NCBI GenBank assembly: GCA_964564305.1
Contig: CAZMAM010000002.1
Location: forward strand, 1-64,000
Direction of reading: 5' to 3'
DNA length: 64,000 nucleotides
From: RGIG1959 sp964564305
Lineage (GTDB): Bacteria; Bacillota; Clostridia; Oscillospirales; Acutalibacteraceae
A program made the position numbers and the translations under genes. This document shows positions 1 to 8,134 of the stretch, in pieces (position 1 is the stretch's first letter; each line of letters opens with the position of its first letter). The notes below the pieces were generated by a model, which was not told the DNA's origin, made no database searches, and saw nothing but the letters and a program-made list of their open reading frames with translations.

Positions 1-131
1 AGGCGAGGGACACCGCATTTAATTTGCGCGATGACGGAATGCCGGTTGAAAAAATTGCCAAAATGGTCAAAGTCAGCGTACCCACCGTGCAAAAATGGCT
101 TTCCGAACCGAACGGAGCGCCAGCGAATTAA
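1..131 (+). CDS. C-terminal end of a probable Rpn/PD-(D/E)XK-type nuclease or transposase (partial)
   Basis: The reading frame starting at base 3 is open from the left edge to a TAA at 129-131. It ends in a short helix-turn-helix-like tail (DGMPVEKIAKMVKVSVPTVQKW). This kind of tail (GMxxExIAKxxxVSxxxVxxWL) is typical of the C-terminus of Rpn-family recombination-promoting nuclease/putative transposase proteins. The catalytic domain lies outside the window, so the family call rests on the tail alone; another DNA-binding protein is possible. Confidence 0.5.
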   Translation, partial: ARDTAFNLRDDGMPVEKIAKMVKVSVPTVQKWLSEPNGAPAN

Positions 132-284
132 TCGCACAATTTCCGCGGCGCCGGGAAAAATTTTTGCGGCCGGTTTTTCGGCGCTTTGGGGCGCGGGCGG
201 TTTTGCGGGCTTCGGGAAAACCGGTCAATTCGCTAAATATGACAAAATTTTAAAATTTTTCCTAATTTTTTTCGGTTTGCCCCC

Positions 285-313
285 TTGCATTTTTGGGCAA
301 CCCGTGGTATACT
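285..313 (+). promoter_or_regulatory. Sigma-A type promoter upstream of the pilus operon
   Basis: TTGCAT (285-290) and TATACT (308-313) are separated by exactly 17 bp, close to the vegetative consensus. The next plausible gene on this strand is the pilin at 1136, about 800 bp away, so the transcript would have a very long leader. Confidence 0.55.
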
Positions 314-705
314 CATCGTACATTATTTTGTGGGGGAATCTGTGTCTGCGCCCCGCCTGCGCAAATCCCGCGAAGCGCGCCGGGTTTTTGCGGCGCGGCG
401 GGCCGGCGGTTTGCCGGGGTGTATCGGTTTTGGTTATCGTATTTGCCTATAATTTTTGCATATAATTGTGGTTATAGTTTGCGCACCGGGAACATCACTT
501 TTTGGCAACGTGTTCGCAGCCCCATGTTTCGGCTTTATATATATTCGGGTGCGAGTACAGGGAAAGCACAGAAAATCACACGAAGCAATCACACGAAACT
601 GTGCCGAATTTCCCGGTTCACTGTTTTGAATGTTTTGTATATATTGCGCACAGTGAAATCGAAAACCGCTTCTTTTTATTTTTACACAGTAAAGCGAAAA
701 ATCTA
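314..705 (+). other. Long non-coding leader, no gene seen
   Basis: No open frame here has a ribosome binding site or recognisable protein. The stretch has GC-rich imperfect hairpins near 355-425 and AT-rich -10-like sequences near 448-466 without matching -35 boxes. It probably belongs to the untranslated leader of the pilus operon. Confidence 0.4.
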
Positions 706-733
706 TTTCAAACGGGGGGGGGGAGTTTACGAT
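706..733 (+). promoter_or_regulatory. Promoter-like element with a G10 homopolymer in its spacer
   Basis: TTTCAA (706-711) and TACGAT (728-733) flank a 16-bp spacer that contains ten consecutive G (714-723). The hexamers are weaker than consensus, so the promoter reading is less sure than the tract itself. The layout matches the poly-G promoter of the giant adhesin (36549-36576), which also has a 16-bp spacer. Confidence 0.45.
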
Positions 734-763
734 GTCCCCGTGGGAAACAAGGTGGCGCCCGCC

Positions 764-950
764 GTGAGGGGCCGGGCTGCCGTGAGGTCTTGCCCGCGTT
801 GGCGGGTTGCCGGAACCGTGAGGGCATGCCCATGTTTGCTGGGTTGGCCCGGTACTGTGAGGGCTGGCCCGTGTTGGCGGGGCTGCCCGGTACCGTGAGG
901 GCTTGCCTGTGCTGGCGGGTTGGCCCGGCGCCGTGAGGGCTGGCACGCAT
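764..950 (+). repeat. Imperfect ~38-bp tandem repeat in the pilus leader
   Basis: The core GTGAGG recurs at 764, 782, 818, 857, 895 and 933. The later spacings are 36, 39, 38 and 38 bp. Each unit carries variants of GGCTGGCCCGTGTTGGCGGG and GGCCCGGTACCGTGAGGG. The array is GC-rich, is not convincingly coding in any frame, and lies between the poly-G tract and the first pilin. Confidence 0.75.
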
Positions 951-1135
951 GGGTGGCTTGCCTGCAGCGGTGTATATGCCCGCTTTGGCGGGAACGTTTG
1001 TGCCGGAGGCGAAAGCCGGAAGGCTTGCGGCTTTGCCGAACGGCGCATGGAAATTTCGGATCGAACCCGAGGGGTGCGCGGGGGCGCGGCTCTTTGGGAA
1101 AAGCAAAAATGTTTTTGTTAGGAGGCAAAAGCACA

Positions 1136-3304
1136 ATGAAAACGCGGAAACTTTTTATGCGGGCGATGGCCGTGGCGCTCGCGGTGATAATGGTCGTTGC
1201 CGCCGCCGTCCCGGCGTTTGCGGCGGAAGATGGTGGACTAAAGATTACAATAAAAGCACATCCAAATCCGTTATCTCCTTCTTTAGTGAATCGTACATTT
1301 TATGCGTTTCAAATTTTGAGAGGTGATACGTATAAGGATGAAACTGTGTCTGTAAATTCTTCTGAACATTGGGGCGCAGAAAATTGGGATAATTATACAC
1401 TCAGCAATATTGAGTGGGGCGATGAAATTGTCATCTCGAATGGAGTTCCTAATTTTTTAAAAAAATTAGTTAATTTGCAATCAGATGCACAAGTAACAAA
1501 TTCGGAATCTTCTTTTAATGGAAAGACTATGGCAGAAGCTTGGCCTGAACTATTTCCTGAAGGAACGAATATTTGTAATAAGGAAGACATTTCAGAAAGC
1601 ACTACAGCAGAGGAATTTGCCAATTTCTTGGTAAACAAGCAAAATGCTTTTTTACAGGAATTTTGTGCATTTTTAGTATTAGGCCCGAATAGAAAAGTGG
1701 ATTTCAATCACAATTTAGTTGCAGATACTTCGTTTTTGAATGTGATTGGCGTACCATCAGGAAAAGGTCCGACAGATGAGTTAACTGAAAAGAATGAACA
1801 AAAGATTGAAATTACTGTTAATTCTCCTGGATATTACCTAATTGTTGAAGGAGACGAAACCACAGGGCACGAGGAAGACGACGGCGTATTTCAAGGCACA
1901 TATCAGATGTATTCTGAATATATTTTAGCTGTTCTGGGTAACCAAACAATTTATGAAAAAGCTCAGCTTCCATCCTTGGAGAAAGAGATTGTTCATGGCT
2001 CAGAAGGTTCTGTTCACGGTGATATTGTGGGCGTAGGCGATGAGCTTGAATTTACATTAACAGGAACCTTGCCTACTGCTAACTGGGGCGATTTTCAGGA
2101 GTATTTCTATTATTTTGTTGATGATTTTTCTAATGCCGGGTTGACTTTTGGATCTGTTACAAGTGTTAAAATTCAATTAGCGGATAAAAGTGCTGAATAT
2201 ACGTTAGCAAGGGCAACCAGTGAAGATACTTTAGCTATAGATGGATCTTATATCATTCAGGAAGACCCTTTAACCTCTCTAGAGTTGGTTGTGCAGATGC
2301 AGGATTTGAAGCAAAAGCTCATCATTGATAGTAATTCTGAACAAAAACCTGGAGACGATGAAGAACATTATACTCTTGTTGGTGATGAGAGCATTATTGT
2401 AACTTACAAAGCAACTGTTAATGGTAATAAACCGGATTCTACTAGTGGAGGTCTGCGTCAAAATTCGGCTTCTGTGTGGTATAGCAATGACCCGGATACC
2501 GATTCATTTGGTAATACTCCGGAGAGCAAGGTTTATCTGTATTCCTTTGGATTAGATTTAGAAAAGGTTGGCAGTGACCATACTGAAATTGGATTACCGG
2601 GTGCCGGTTTTATACTTCTCAACGAAACAAACAGTAAGGTTGCTTCAGTTGAATTTAAAGCAGGTGATGCCATTTACGATCGTCCATATTATTTATTAAA
2701 AGAATGGGTGGATTATTCTGTCGTTGAACCTCTTATTACAGCGTATGATGAAGCATACAAGGAACTTCAAAAGACGGGGAGTGATGTGCAGGACGATTAT
2801 GATAAAGCTGTAAATGCATTAAGTAGTTATATATTAATGTCATCCGCAGGTGAAGACGGACAGGATCAACAAGGAAAATTTCAAATTCAGGGCTTAGATG
2901 ATGGAACGTATTATCTGCGTGAAATAATCGTTCCGGGAGGTTATAATTCGTTAGATCGGGATATCCAAGTGAAAATTGAAGCATCAATAGACAAAAATAC
3001 GGGGACTCTTAAGGATGTAACATATGAATTTGATGGATATTTTGTTGCAGATGGCGAATCGGTTAGTGGAACTACTTTATACTTCACAAGAGATCAAAGT
3101 GGGAATACTGCACAAGAACAAAAAGATTTTTGGATGAATCCCACGATTCAGCAAAATATTCTCAACGAAAAAGCGCCGTTCCTGCCGTTTACCGGCGGCG
3201 TGGGTACCATTGTCTTCTATGCCGCGGGCGGCGTGCTGATTGTGGGCGCCCTGATCTATCTGGTGATTGCGAGCAAAAAACGCAAGAACCGCACCGACGC
3301 GTAA
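1136..3304 (+). CDS. LPxTG major pilin (SpaA/FimA-like), pilin 1
   Basis: A secreted pilin subunit of 722 residues. The ATG at 1136 follows AGGAGG (1120-1125) and opens a clear signal peptide ending near AVPAFAA. A lysine in a pilin-motif-like context (PSLEKEIV, near residue 280), a CnaB/SpaA-type domain (LPGAGFILL) and an E-box (YYLREIIVPGGY, near residue 590) indicate isopeptide-stabilised Ig-like domains joined by a class C sortase. The C-terminus is a textbook sorting signal: LPFTG at 683-687, a hydrophobic helix and a basic tail. Its partner sortase follows at 3572. Oddly, the signal peptide and sorting signal are GC-rich like the neighbours, but the body (about 1230-3165) is strikingly AT-rich, suggesting replacement of the exposed part by recombination. 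A charged helical insertion (EAYKELQKTGSDVQDDYDKA) interrupts the last domain. Confidence 0.9.
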   Translation: MKTRKLFMRAMAVALAVIMVVAAAVPAFAAEDGGLKITIKAHPNPLSPSLVNRTFYAFQILRGDTYKDETVSVNSSEHWGAENWDNYTLSNIEWGDEIVISNGVPNFLKKLVNLQSDAQVTNSESSFNGKTMAEAWPELFPEGTNICNKEDISESTTAEEFANFLVNKQNAFLQEFCAFLVLGPNRKVDFNHNLVADTSFLNVIGVPSGKGPTDELTEKNEQKIEITVNSPGYYLIVEGDETTGHEEDDGVFQGTYQMYSEYILAVLGNQTIYEKAQLPSLEKEIVHGSEGSVHGDIVGVGDELEFTLTGTLPTANWGDFQEYFYYFVDDFSNAGLTFGSVTSVKIQLADKSAEYTLARATSEDTLAIDGSYIIQEDPLTSLELVVQMQDLKQKLIIDSNSEQKPGDDEEHYTLVGDESIIVTYKATVNGNKPDSTSGGLRQNSASVWYSNDPDTDSFGNTPESKVYLYSFGLDLEKVGSDHTEIGLPGAGFILLNETNSKVASVEFKAGDAIYDRPYYLLKEWVDYSVVEPLITAYDEAYKELQKTGSDVQDDYDKAVNALSSYILMSSAGEDGQDQQGKFQIQGLDDGTYYLREIIVPGGYNSLDRDIQVKIEASIDKNTGTLKDVTYEFDGYFVADGESVSGTTLYFTRDQSGNTAQEQKDFWMNPTIQQNILNEKAPFLPFTGGVGTIVFYAAGGVLIVGALIYLVIASKKRKNRTDA

Positions 3305-3398
3305 GCATTTCTACTCTTCTTAATCTTAAAAGATAATTTATCCTAAAAGAACATTTTCGCGCCGGAAATTCATTCGCTTTCCACAGGTCTTTCATACA

Positions 3399-3434
3399 TC
3401 TCTCCCGGGCGGGGTTCGCTCCGCCCGGGAGAGA
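3399..3434 (+). other. Strong hairpin between pilin 1 and its sortase
   Basis: Perfect 14-bp arms (3399-3412 and 3421-3434) enclose an 8-base loop. No T-run follows, so it is not a standard terminator. After a highly expressed pilin it may attenuate read-through or protect the pilin mRNA. The rest of 3305-3571 shows nothing else except a weak second hairpin near 3436-3453. Confidence 0.6.
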
Positions 3435-3571
3435 GAACCCTGCCAAAGGGTTATTTGCAAAAAATAATTTCGCCGGAATAACGGCGTAATTACGGCCGGC
3501 GCATCTGGACAAGAAAATTTCGGCACGCCTGTTTGCGGCAGGATGTTTTTGCGGGGGTAGTATATTTCACT

Positions 3572-4747
3572 ATGGCCAGTGAGCGGGAAAAGAAAATTGC
3601 ATCCGGCGCCAATATCTCCTCCGCCGCAAACGCGCCAAATACAACCGGATATGCTTCCAATGCCGGGAATGCCGGTTTCGGGAATGCCGGGGAAGATTGG
3701 GACGAAGTGCGTCTCCCCGAGCCGGAAAAGAAACCAAAAAACAAGAAGAAAAAGAAAAGTTCTATTATACTCCCCTCGGTTATGGTCACCGTGGCGATTC
3801 TTCTGGGGCTTGCGCTGCTCCTGTACCCGTCTGTTTCCGATTATGTGAATTCCCTCGATTACAAAAAAGTGATTGAGGATTACGACGAACAGGTGCAAAC
3901 CGTGGAAGAACCGGTACGGGATACGGTTTGGGAGGCCGCCAAGGAGTGGAACGCGCGGCTTCTGGCCCGCTCCTCCGCGATTGGCGCGTTAAGCGCTCAG
4001 GAAAGGGAGGAATATCTCGCACAGCTTTCCCCAAACCGGGGCGGCATGATTGGGTATATTGCCATAGAAAAAATCGGCGTTGCCTTGCCCATTTATCACG
4101 GGGTGGAGGAATCGGTGCTGCAAAGCGGCGTCGGGCATATTGAGGGTTCCTCCCTGCCCGTTGGCGGTATCGGCACCCACGCCATTCTCTCCGGCCACAC
4201 CGGGCTGCCCTCCACCAAACTCTTCAGCAATATCGACGAACTCAAACCGGGAGATACGTTTACGTTAAATGTCCTCGGCCGCGTGCTCACCTATAAGGTC
4301 ACCGGCTCGGATGTGATGCTCCCGGAGGAAGCCGAAAAACAGTTTATCGACCCGGCCGCCGATAAAGTCACTTTGATGACGTGCACGCCATACGGCGTGA
4401 ATACCCACCGGCTGCTCGTCTACGCCGAACGGGTTATTCGCCCCGGTTCTTCCGCCGAAGAGGAAGAGGAAGCGCCGCCCGCCGAAATTCATGTGCCGCT
4501 GCCGCTGCCCTTGCGCATCGCCGTGATTGCGGTTCCCATCATCCTGCTCGTGATTATTTTGGTTGTCATTCGCAAACGTCGCAAGCGCAAAAAAGGCAAT
4601 CCCCCAAATAAACCCGGCGCCGCTCCGCCCGGCTCCCCGGGCAGCCCGCCCGCGGATTCACCCGGGTCTTCCGAACCCCCCGGCGGCTCCGCCTTGCTCA
4701 ATGATTCCGGCGGCCCGGGCAATCCCGTAAATCCGGGAAACTCGTAA
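3572..4747 (+). CDS. Class C (pilin-polymerising) sortase 1
   Basis: A membrane transpeptidase that cleaves LPxTG-type signals and joins pilins through a lysine. An N-terminal hydrophobic segment (about residues 55-75) precedes the sortase fold. His209 (SGHTGLPS), Cys271 (LMTCTPYG) and Arg280 (NTHR) form the catalytic triad, and the C-terminal second membrane helix plus basic stretch is typical of class C. The start is the ATG at 3572; an in-frame TTG at 3533 would add 13 residues but has no better ribosome site. After the second helix comes an unusual Pro/Gly/Ser-rich cytosolic tail of about 55 residues, ending in NPGNS, part of which is encoded by a duplicated DNA segment. No canonical DPF/DPW lid motif is evident. 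It probably polymerises pilin 1 upstream, pilin 2 downstream, or both. Confidence 0.9.
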   Translation: MASEREKKIASGANISSAANAPNTTGYASNAGNAGFGNAGEDWDEVRLPEPEKKPKNKKKKKSSIILPSVMVTVAILLGLALLLYPSVSDYVNSLDYKKVIEDYDEQVQTVEEPVRDTVWEAAKEWNARLLARSSAIGALSAQEREEYLAQLSPNRGGMIGYIAIEKIGVALPIYHGVEESVLQSGVGHIEGSSLPVGGIGTHAILSGHTGLPSTKLFSNIDELKPGDTFTLNVLGRVLTYKVTGSDVMLPEEAEKQFIDPAADKVTLMTCTPYGVNTHRLLVYAERVIRPGSSAEEEEEAPPAEIHVPLPLPLRIAVIAVPIILLVIILVVIRKRRKRKKGNPPNKPGAAPPGSPGSPPADSPGSSEPPGGSALLNDSGGPGNPVNPGNS

Positions 4748-4803
4748 ACCACGGCGGCTCAAACAGCCCGGGCAATCTTGTAAATCCGGGAAACTCGTAA
4801 ACC
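4714..4803 (+). repeat. 53-bp-spaced direct duplication spanning the sortase stop codon
   Basis: The segment 4714-4750 recurs at 4767-4803 (37 bp, two mismatches). The first copy encodes the last residues of sortase 1 and its stop; the second is non-coding. The following 4804-5040 is filled with further short variants of CCCGGCAAT and ATTCGGG, so the whole 4.7-5.04 kb interval looks like decayed tandem repeats with no gene. Confidence 0.75.
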
Positions 4804-5053
4804 TCTGCGGCTTGTGCAATCCCGAAAATCCCGGGCATTCGGGAATCCCGTAATCTTCGACAGACAGGCAATTCCGGGTAATCGGGTAACTGCTTTAACC
4901 CGGCAATCCCGGCCCCCGCATATTCGGGTACTGTAGTCCTGCGCGTTTGGGCATTTTGGTGTATCTGTGTTTTCGCACCGGTGCCCGCCATTTCCGTGTG
5001 ATCCTCCCCGCCCTTATCTTGGCGGATAATCCATAGGCTTGGAGGAATGAGCC

Positions 5054-7177
5054 ATGAAGAAAAATTGGTGTTCCCGTCTGTTTGCGCTGCTCCTTTGTGT
5101 GGGGCTGATGCTGTGCGCCTCCGCGCCTGTTTTGGCTGCTGCGCCGATTGAATCATTGAAAGTGGTCATCCACAACAATGAGGGCATGGGTGCGATGACC
5201 GAGACCATGTTCAACGTGTATCAGCTTTTTACCGGCACGCCAAATTGGGAGGGAGAACCCAAATTAGACGGTAATCAATGGGCTGTTCCGGGGGTTGAGT
5301 CCAGTGATACCCAGTGGAACAACTGGACCCTCGCCGATGTGCAATGGGGCGCGAGTGTATCGGTTGCAAATCAGCAAACGTTGATTGATGCATTGACGAA
5401 ACTGGATTCAAGCACCGCCGCGTGGGCCTGGCCCGAGGGTTCTAATGTTTTCGCTCAAGTAGATTCCGCCGCGTCTGTCGCTGCTGTTTTGGCGGATCAT
5501 TTCGATAACGCCTTTATGCAGGCGTTTATGAAATGGCTCACAAGCCATAGTTACTTGACTGCTTTGACAAAAGAAGCTACTGCGGATACAGTTTCGGGTA
5601 CATCAACTTATTATGTTGAGCGTTCATCCGCAGATGACCCGAAAGACGATACCCTCACCTATACTTTTGGGCAAACCGGGTATTACCTCTTCGCGCCGGA
5701 TTCGACTGTTCTACAAGATCAGCCCCTTTCCGAGTTCATTGTCGCGGTGGTGGGGTACCAGGATATCTATATCAAAACTTCCCAGCCGAGCCTCGATAAA
5801 GTGATTGAGAACGAAGCCGGACCGGAAGGCGACGCATACGCCGCTGTCGCGGGCGTGGGCGATACGCTTACTTTTAAGATTACCGCCGGCCTCCCCGCCA
5901 GTTTCGCGGATTATACCAAGTATACGCTCAAACTTACCGATACCCTGAGTAAAGGGCTGACGTATACGGATATTGAATCGGTTACTTTGGTCAACAAAGA
6001 AAGTAACGCTGATGTTGTATATACCATTCCTGCGAATGATTCGTCGACTGTCACTCAGGGGTATTCACTCTCTTTTGAACCCGAAAGTTATACGCCAGGT
6101 ACTTTGCCCACTGAAGATTCTACGAAATTGATTATCAAGTTTGATGATTTACGCAAAGGCGTGGCGTATACGCATCAGGACGGCCAGGATCAGGCATCGA
6201 CTCAAACTTTGCAGTCTACTAATATTTCTCCCGACGCCAAATTTGTTGTCACGTATACCGCTCAGGTGAACCAAAACGCTGTGGTATCCGCCGATTTTTC
6301 AGAGCCCAGTGCTGAAGCCGAACATAACTTTAACAACGTTGAAATGGAATATTCCAACGATCCGAACAATGATACTTCCACCGCCACGGAACCCGGCCCC
6401 ACGGATTATATCTTTGTCTTCGCGTTGGATTTGAATAAGACAGGAGAAAATGGCGTCGGCCTTCCCGGCGCGGGATTCTATCTGACCAAAAAAGAGGGAG
6501 AAATTACTTATGTCGCCAGATTAAAATCTAATTTTATGGCAAATCCTAATGACAGCGTTGTTAATGATGTGCAAATAATGGAATGGATCAATATAACTGA
6601 GTCATTGCCGGCGGGCTTAACTTCAATACAAGGTGTTACAAATTTCGAAACTTTACTCACAGTATACGAAGATAGAAAGGCAGACTATCAAGCCGCATCC
6701 AATACTGATTCAGCTGGAGAGGCCGAACAAGCATTAAAAGATGTAGAAGGTGTTCTGAAAAATTTCTTAATTTCTTCCAGAGAAAAAATAGATAGCATTG
6801 TTGATGCCGGTTCCGTGCCGCCGATTTCCGGCTTGGGCGACGGAACGTATACGTTTACCGAGTTGGTGGTTCCCGACGGGTACAACGGCATCGCGCCGAT
6901 TATATTTACCGTTACATCCCAATTGAATGAATCGAAAAATGCCCTTGCCGATGTGACATTCAAGTTCCCCGGCAATGACCCAGAGATACAGATTTTCACT
7001 GGTGAACTTGCGACGTTCCATGGCCACCTTACCGCAACTGTCGAAAACGAAAAAGCTCCACTCTTGCCCTTTACGGGCGGCTTGGGCGCCACGATGATAT
7101 ACGCCGCGGGATTTGTCTTTGTGGTGGTCTCCTTGGTCTTCCTGATGCTCAACCGCAAAAAGCAGCGCGTTGCGTAA
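5054..7177 (+). CDS. LPxTG major pilin, pilin 2 (paralogue of pilin 1)
   Basis: A secreted 707-residue pilin. GGAGGA (5041-5046) precedes the ATG, which opens a signal peptide ending near APVLAA. Architecture mirrors pilin 1: a pilin-motif lysine (PSLDKVIE), an LPGAGFYL CnaB-type segment, an E-box (YTFTELVVPDGY, near residue 598), then LPFTG at 671-675, a membrane helix and basic tail. The two pilins share the N-terminal pattern (LKVVIHNN / LKITIKAH, WTLADVQWG / YTLSNIEWG), so they are diverged duplicates. A sharply AT-rich patch at about 6500-6790 encodes a helical insertion in the last domain (near LLTVYEDRKADYQ), equivalent in place to the one in pilin 1. Its own class C sortase follows 42 bp downstream. 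Confidence 0.9.
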   Translation: MKKNWCSRLFALLLCVGLMLCASAPVLAAAPIESLKVVIHNNEGMGAMTETMFNVYQLFTGTPNWEGEPKLDGNQWAVPGVESSDTQWNNWTLADVQWGASVSVANQQTLIDALTKLDSSTAAWAWPEGSNVFAQVDSAASVAAVLADHFDNAFMQAFMKWLTSHSYLTALTKEATADTVSGTSTYYVERSSADDPKDDTLTYTFGQTGYYLFAPDSTVLQDQPLSEFIVAVVGYQDIYIKTSQPSLDKVIENEAGPEGDAYAAVAGVGDTLTFKITAGLPASFADYTKYTLKLTDTLSKGLTYTDIESVTLVNKESNADVVYTIPANDSSTVTQGYSLSFEPESYTPGTLPTEDSTKLIIKFDDLRKGVAYTHQDGQDQASTQTLQSTNISPDAKFVVTYTAQVNQNAVVSADFSEPSAEAEHNFNNVEMEYSNDPNNDTSTATEPGPTDYIFVFALDLNKTGENGVGLPGAGFYLTKKEGEITYVARLKSNFMANPNDSVVNDVQIMEWINITESLPAGLTSIQGVTNFETLLTVYEDRKADYQAASNTDSAGEAEQALKDVEGVLKNFLISSREKIDSIVDAGSVPPISGLGDGTYTFTELVVPDGYNGIAPIIFTVTSQLNESKNALADVTFKFPGNDPEIQIFTGELATFHGHLTATVENEKAPLLPFTGGLGATMIYAAGFVFVVVSLVFLMLNRKKQRVA

Positions 7178-7219
7178 GCGGATGTTTCGGCGCGTTTTGC
7201 GGGGAAAGGGGCGTGCGGC

Positions 7220-8134
7220 GTGAAGAAAAATAAAGAGCAGGCGCCAAAGAAAAAAAACCGCCAATCGCGCTCCTCGGTAATTCTTACGGTAGTCTTTTCC
7301 GTGATTGGCCTAATTGGGCTTTCGATGATTCTCTACCCCACGGTGGCGGATTTTATCAACCAAAGCCAGAACCACGCCGTTATTGAGGATTATACCGATA
7401 AGGTGGAGCAGATAGAGCCGGAAGAACACGATGAATTAATGGAGGCGGCGCGGCAGTATAACGAGGATTTAGCGCTTTATTACCCGTATCTTTCCACCCT
7501 TTCCAAAGAGCGCCGCGAACTTTATAACAGCCTGCTCGATGTGGTGGGCAACGGGCTGATGGGGTATGTGGAGATTCCCTCCTGCTCTATCTACCTGCCC
7601 ATCTACCACGGAACCGAGGAAAGTGTCCTGCAGGCGGGCGTGGGGCATCTGGAGGGCAGTTCGTTGCCGATTCCGGGCGAGAGCGTGCACTGTGTGCTCA
7701 CCGGGCATTCGGGCCTCCCCTCCGCGAGGCTGTTTACCGATCTCGATCAGCTGGAGATTGGGCAGACATTCTCGGTTCATGTCCTCTCGGTGACTTTAAC
7801 CTATGAAGTGGAAGATATCCGCCGCGTGCTGCCGGATCAATTAAACGATATGCACGTGGAAAAGGGCCGGGAGCTTTGCTCGCTGATTACGTGCACACCT
7901 TACGGGGTGAACACCCACCGCTTGGTGGTCACCGGTCATCGGGTGACGAATCCCGTTACTCCGCCGGGTGATGAGAATACATCGGTTCCCTCGCCCGTTC
8001 CCCGTTTTCGCTTCGGGTGGATTCCCGCCGCGGGTATCGCGCTGGCGGCGGTCGCCGTAGCGCTTGTCATTGTTTTCGCGGTTCGTTTGAAACGCAAACA
8101 TTCTGCCAAATCCAAAGGAGGCGCCACCAAATGA
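7220..8134 (+). CDS. Class C sortase 2
   Basis: A 304-residue pilin-specific transpeptidase. The GTG at 7220 is preceded by a GGGAAAGGGG purine run. An N-terminal membrane helix (about residues 18-40) is followed by the sortase core with His163 (TGHSGLPS), Cys225 (LITCTPYG) and Arg234 (NTHR), then a C-terminal helix and basic tail. It resembles sortase 1 across the catalytic core (MGYVEIPSCSIYLPIYHG) but lacks the long Pro/Gly tail. The stop overlaps the start of the basal pilin gene (ATGA), so the two are translationally coupled. Confidence 0.9.
   Translation: MKKNKEQAPKKKNRQSRSSVILTVVFSVIGLIGLSMILYPTVADFINQSQNHAVIEDYTDKVEQIEPEEHDELMEAARQYNEDLALYYPYLSTLSKERRELYNSLLDVVGNGLMGYVEIPSCSIYLPIYHGTEESVLQAGVGHLEGSSLPIPGESVHCVLTGHSGLPSARLFTDLDQLEIGQTFSVHVLSVTLTYEVEDIRRVLPDQLNDMHVEKGRELCSLITCTPYGVNTHRLVVTGHRVTNPVTPPGDENTSVPSPVPRFRFGWIPAAGIALAAVAVALVIVFAVRLKRKHSAKSKGGATK

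Noticed and set aside
448..466. Second promoter from TATAAT-like sequences in the leader
   Set aside because: No acceptable -35 box lies 16-18 bp upstream of either TATAAT.
764..950. CRISPR array
   Set aside because: Units are contiguous, degenerate and lack unique spacers; no cas genes are in the window.
293..1100. Several long overlapping open frames on both strands in the pilus leader
   Set aside because: They arise from GC-rich repeats, overlap each other, and show no ribosome sites or recognisable domains.
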